Shown: piece after piece, positions 61,035-64,000 of the stretch | Position numbering within the stretch: position 1 is the stretch's first letter | Layout: the number at the start of each line of letters is the position of its first letter | NCBI RefSeq assembly: GCF_001999465.1 | Contig: NZ_MQMF01000002.1 | Location: 620,001 to 684,000 of the forward strand | Reading direction: 5' to 3' | DNA from: Fictibacillus arsenicus | GTDB taxonomy: Bacteria > Bacillota > Bacilli > Bacillales > Fictibacillaceae | Length of the DNA stretch: 64,000 bases | Notes under the pieces: model-generated | Told to the model about the DNA's origin: nothing | Databases searched by the model: none | Seen by the model: the letters and a program-made list of their open reading frames with translations, nothing else | Made by a program: the position numbers and the translations under genes

Positions 61035-62073
61035 TGGATTCAAACTTCTGATCGGGTTCATGACAATGGTTTTACTTTCTGGCTGTTGGGATATTAAAGA
61101 TATCGATAAACGAGCGCTTCCATTGGTTATGGGAATTTCCAAAGAAAACGAAGAAGATTATAAAGTAACCTTACAAATCCCTATTCCGCAAGAAGATAAC
61201 AAATTATCTAGAACCGTTACAGAAAGTGGCGAAACGGTTGCAAGTGTACTTGGACAACTTCGTACAAACTTTGAAGATGCTATTGATTACTCACAACTAC
61301 GATTGATTGTCATTCAAAACAATTTGGCAAACAACCACCAAGAGTTAAAGAAATTTATAAAATTCCTAATGGTTTCAGAAGATATTCCGTCAAGAGCGCT
61401 GGTAACCATTACAGATGATAACGTGGAGGATGTTTTATCAAATATAAATGAAAAATTAGGTGTCCATGCTTCTTCTATCTTTGATTTTTTTAATAAAGGA
61501 GCTGGCTGGGCACCAGAAATCTTTAGTATTCCAATTTGGAAAGTTTATCGAAGTCTGTATTCATATACGAAAGATATAGCTGTCCCTGTTGTTCGTTCAG
61601 GAAAAGAGACAGTACTAACATTTCAGGGGGCAGCTATTTTGAAGCATGGAAAAATAATGGGAACAATCGGCCCGGATGAAAGCCAATTAGTAAATGTGTT
61701 TCGAAACAATAATGAAAAAGGAAGAATAGAAAGTCTCGGTTTTGCTAGCATTATTGTAACAAACAGTTCCCTACAGAATAAAACATCAATGAAAAATAAT
61801 AGTCCAGTGGTGTCCAGCAACCTGCGTTTAAAAATATACATTTTAGAAAGAAAAGAAGGAATCAAAAATAAAAGGATAATAAAAGAGCTTGAAAAGCTCA
61901 CTGAAAAGCGTTTTTACCGTTTATTAAAGAGAACCCAAGGAAGCCATATTGATATTTTTGGTTTCGGACAACAATTTCACCAGCAGATCTCTTACCATGA
62001 ATTAAAAGACTGGAGGAATGAATATTATCCGAAACTAAAAGTGAAGTTTAAGGTCGATGCTGATTTGGAGTAA
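61024..62073 (+). CDS. gerC: Spore germination lipoprotein, Ger(x)C family
   Basis: About 349 residues. The signal peptide ends in a lipobox LLSGC, followed directly by WDIKDIDKRALPLVMGI, the conserved GerC start. The C-terminal domain ends with the family motif FGQQFHQQISYHELKDW. The lipoprotein completes the ABC germinant receptor. Its ATG 61024 overlaps the gerB stop. The ribosome site is weak, so coupling to gerB is likely. Confidence 0.88.
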   Translation: MKNNGFKLLIGFMTMVLLSGCWDIKDIDKRALPLVMGISKENEEDYKVTLQIPIPQEDNKLSRTVTESGETVASVLGQLRTNFEDAIDYSQLRLIVIQNNLANNHQELKKFIKFLMVSEDIPSRALVTITDDNVEDVLSNINEKLGVHASSIFDFFNKGAGWAPEIFSIPIWKVYRSLYSYTKDIAVPVVRSGKETVLTFQGAAILKHGKIMGTIGPDESQLVNVFRNNNEKGRIESLGFASIIVTNSSLQNKTSMKNNSPVVSSNLRLKIYILERKEGIKNKRIIKELEKLTEKRFYRLLKRTQGSHIDIFGFGQQFHQQISYHELKDWRNEYYPKLKVKFKVDADLE

Positions 62074-62150
62074 TTATACTAAGAAAAATTTTGTTCTACT
62101 TACTTTTAACGAGAAAAAGTTATTTGCTTCCTAAACACATCTTTTGGTAT

Positions 62151-62297
62151 TCAAATGATCATTCCATCTAACTCTTCACTTAACTTAATTAATCGAGGAT
62201 CAGTTAAGTCATTCAAACTGATCCCCAATTCAATCAACTTTTCGCTTTTTTTATTTATCAAGTTTAATTTTCTTTGCTCATCATTTATATTCTTAAT
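62151..62297 (-). CDS. Spo0E-like aspartyl-phosphate phosphatase with ATT start
   Basis: A 48-residue frame with the Spo0E family features: a basic helix followed by DPRLIKLSEELDGMI (the SxELD motif). Spo0E-type peptides remove phosphate from Spo0A-P and so delay sporulation. No ATG/GTG/TTG lies near the ribosome site; AGGAGG is seven bases before ATT 62295-62297, which is in frame with the conserved motif. ATT initiation is therefore proposed. It lies next to an AbrB-like gene, both linked to sporulation. Confidence 0.6.
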   Translation of the reverse strand: MKNINDEQRKLNLINKKSEKLIELGISLNDLTDPRLIKLSEELDGMII

Positions 62298-62318
62298 TTG
62301 TTTTCCTCCTATCTAAAA

Positions 62319-62618
62319 TTAATCTAGTATGGGCGCAAGGATTATTCTCTCTTCCAGTTGTTCAATTATGATATGAAAATTATTGCTATGTAATTTCTCT
62401 CTTAGGTCTAAAGGAATTGTTAAATTGCCCTTAGAGTCTATCTTTTGTTTATATTCTCTTGAAGGTTTAGAATCGATAACAAGACAATCATTCTTATAAT
62501 CAATTCCAACTACCTTTCCTGATCTCAAATTAAATTCTTCTCTCCAAGTAACAGGTATATAAAGATAACCTTTATCATTTTTATATGTTTTACCCGTAAA
62601 AATAACCAACGTATACAC
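62319..62618 (-). CDS. AbrB/SpoVT-like protein with two swapped-hairpin domains
   Basis: A 99-residue protein with two beta-rich AbrB-like modules in tandem: KNDKGYLYIPVTWREEFNL at about residues 13-31 and QKIDSKGNLTIPLDLREKLHS at about 58-78. Such folds bind DNA as dimers. AbrB/SpoVT relatives regulate transition-state and sporulation genes in Bacillus. The start is GTG 62618, or TTG three codons later, since AGGTG overlaps the first. It follows the Spo0E-like gene on the same strand. Confidence 0.7.
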   Translation of the reverse strand: MYTLVIFTGKTYKNDKGYLYIPVTWREEFNLRSGKVVGIDYKNDCLVIDSKPSREYKQKIDSKGNLTIPLDLREKLHSNNFHIIIEQLEERIILAPILD

Positions 62619-62931
62619 CTGCCTATGATTTTAAAAGACTATATTACCTTATTACACTAAAGAGATAAAGTAAAACTAGGAAATTTTAATTAAAATTTCC
62701 ATAAATAAATAAAAAAGCATCCACTTCGAATACAGGAAATACTCAAATAATGAACCATTTCAAAAAGTTTTCTTAAGTAATTCGATATAAAAACTTGGGA
62801 AAATTGCTTATTTTTCGAACATATTATTACTATCTACCCGTGTCTATTTTCCCAATAACCAACCTGTTCTTTAAGTGCTACAATTTTAATACGCCCCCTG
62901 GGTAGTTTATATAGTAGATAGGAAAGTGTCA
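62619..62931. other. Intergenic region before the PfpI-like gene
   Basis: About 310 bases without a gene. It is AT-rich, holds the divergent promoters of the AbrB-like and PfpI-like genes, and shows no strong hairpin or repeat. Confidence 0.5.
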
Positions 62932-63462
62932 GTGGCAAAGAATATTTTATTATATATTTATCCAAAATTTAATGAAATTGAAGTGACAATTGTTCTTTCT
63001 ATTTTAAAGAGGAATTATAATCTCCATACTTTCACCCTATTTCCTGGACAAATTAAATCAGCTTGCGGATTAATCATACAACCGAATATTAAGGTGAAAA
63101 ATATAAGGTCTTGGGAGTATGATATGTTGATTCTCCCTGGAGGAGAAACTACTGGACCTATGAATCATCATTTGGTGAAGTTGCTACAAAATTTTAACCG
63201 AGAAAAGCTAAGAATTGCAGCGATCGGCCGCGGGGTTGACTTACTATGTCGTGCAGGTCTATTAAAAGGACGAACATACACAACTACATCGGTTATTTCA
63301 AATTTCTCAGATGGAATTTATGTAAACAAACGCCTAGTTGAAGATAAGAATTTGATAACAGCTAAATCTCATGCGTTTACCGATTTCGGGTTATTAATTG
63401 GTGATCGTATGAACTGTATTGAAAACATCGATGAATATAACTTTTATAAAGGTATAAAGTAA
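62932..63462 (+). CDS. DJ-1/PfpI superfamily protein lacking the usual cysteine
   Basis: About 176 residues of the DJ-1/PfpI (class I glutamine amidotransferase-like) fold. It begins with KNILLYIYPKFNEIEVTIVLSIL, has the PGG turn (MLILPGGETTGP near residue 79), and at the nucleophile elbow reads IAAIGRGVDLLCRAGLLKG where active members read ICHG or similar. Cysteine and histidine are thus absent and catalysis is unlikely. GTG 62932 is chosen because AGGAAA lies at normal distance; GTG 62926 is alternative. A terminator follows. Role may be regulatory or structural. Confidence 0.75.
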   Translation: MAKNILLYIYPKFNEIEVTIVLSILKRNYNLHTFTLFPGQIKSACGLIIQPNIKVKNIRSWEYDMLILPGGETTGPMNHHLVKLLQNFNREKLRIAAIGRGVDLLCRAGLLKGRTYTTTSVISNFSDGIYVNKRLVEDKNLITAKSHAFTDFGLLIGDRMNCIENIDEYNFYKGIK

Positions 63463-63476
63463 AATGATGATTATTC

Positions 63477-63505
63477 ACACTCCTTTTTAGGGAGTGTTTT
63501 TATAT
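63477..63505 (+). terminator. Terminator of the PfpI-like gene
   Basis: ACACTCC/GGAGTGT stem, seven-base loop and a T-rich tail, 14 bases after the stop. Confidence 0.85.
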
Positions 63506-63685
63506 GTATTTATTTAAAAAGGTTGCAGTCTTGTAGAACTTCGCTATCTTTACTATTTTTCTGTATTGGGAAAAACATAGTTAAATTTGTATGATTATCG
63601 CCCCAAAAACACCTTTATTTTCCCAAGTTTTTTATTTCCAATTTATGCTAGATTTAAAGTAGAATCTTTTGGGAGGAGAAATTTA

Positions 63686-64000
63686 ATGAGTGTTCAGATA
63701 ATCAAAGGAGATCCGATCTTACAAGCTTTAGAGCTTTGGCATGAGAGTATACGGACAAACATAATCGAAGAAGCAGATAGACTACATAATGAAATAAATA
63801 AATCTATAAAAGAGATGAGTGACCCTGACTCAGAAGTTTACTACCAGTTATTGAAAAGCCGCTATCTTATATTAAAGCGAGATATGTCTGCTGCTCATGC
63901 AACACTCAAACAGATCCATGATATCTATAGGATTGGAAACGATCTAACAGGATTTTACTATCATTTCTATAGCGGGCTCCTCTCGACCAACCTGGGAGAA
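63686..64000 (+). CDS. Rap-like TPR protein, truncated by window edge
   Basis: A frame from ATG 63686 (GGAGGAG nine bases upstream) runs off the right edge after 105 codons. The N-terminal helices are typical of Rap phosphatases (ELWHESIRTNIIEEADRLHNEI), and the YYQLLKSRYLILKRDM and FYYHFYSGLLSTNLGE segments resemble their TPR helices. Rap proteins dephosphorylate Spo0F or block ComA and are controlled by Phr peptides. Only the first third is visible, so a Rap or other TPR regulator cannot be separated, and any phr gene would lie outside. Confidence 0.65.
   Translation, partial: MSVQIIKGDPILQALELWHESIRTNIIEEADRLHNEINKSIKEMSDPDSEVYYQLLKSRYLILKRDMSAAHATLKQIHDIYRIGNDLTGFYYHFYSGLLSTNLGE

Noticed and set aside
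1-64000. CRISPR arrays, tRNA and rRNA genes
   Set aside because: No regularly spaced direct repeats and no tRNA or rRNA-like segments were seen.

Overview
The window looks like a low-GC Gram-positive endospore former of the Bacillaceae (Bacillus or Fictibacillus-like). The reasons are strong Shine-Dalgarno sites of the AGGAGG type, frequent TTG and GTG starts, a GerA/GerB/GerC germination operon, a Spo0E-like peptide, an AbrB-like regulator, a Rap-like protein and families typical of Bacillus (YunG, DUF4181, DUF1796, DUF3311). No tRNA, rRNA, transposase or CRISPR array was seen. I could not run similarity searches, so all family names rest on motifs and recall.

About 1-10.5 kb: ordinary chromosome. 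It holds a truncated gene at the left edge, a small membrane protein, a DinB-fold protein, and then a divergent catabolic locus. Seven minus-strand genes (family III CoA-transferase, LeuC/LeuD-type hydro-lyase, DUF3311 protein, sodium/solute symporter, MFS transporter, flavin reductase-like protein) face a GntR/FCD regulator and an HMG-CoA-lyase-like enzyme. Two GTATAC-centred palindromes lie in the divergent promoter. A plausible role is uptake, CoA activation and cleavage of a branched C5/C6 dicarboxylic acid of the citramalate type. This is inference.

About 10.5-37 kb: an AT-rich defence island on the minus strand. Transcription begins with a small protein and a complete BREX type 1 operon: brxA, brxB, brxC, two full-length tandem pglX genes, pglZ and brxL. 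A terminator follows, then a two-gene unit of unknown function (532 and 166 residues) with its own promoter in an inverted repeat. Next comes a McrBC-type modification-dependent restriction pair, whose McrB carries an EVE-like domain inserted in its ATPase. Upstream of BREX lie a PD-(D/E)XK nuclease-like gene and two decayed genes (MazG-like pyrophosphohydrolase, alpha/beta hydrolase) that mark the island edge. An EVE-HNH endonuclease at 40.7 kb adds another modification-dependent restriction activity. BREX methylates self DNA and blocks unmodified phage, while McrBC and EVE-HNH would attack phage with modified bases, so the systems are complementary.

About 37-58 kb: many small, mostly minus-strand genes. 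They include an oxidoreductase, a DUF1385 membrane protein, lipoproteins, GNAT acetyltransferases, Nudix hydrolases, an ECF sigma/anti-sigma pair with a likely autoregulated promoter, YunG, a HAD phosphatase, an AraC regulator and an SGNH hydrolase. A recurring terminator-like hairpin with a CCTTCTT loop punctuates this part. Several gene remnants were found.

About 58.6-64 kb: a divergent gerABC germinant-receptor operon, a Spo0E-like gene that seems to start at ATT, an AbrB-like protein, a PfpI-like protein lacking the usual cysteine nucleophile, and the start of a Rap-like TPR protein cut by the right edge.
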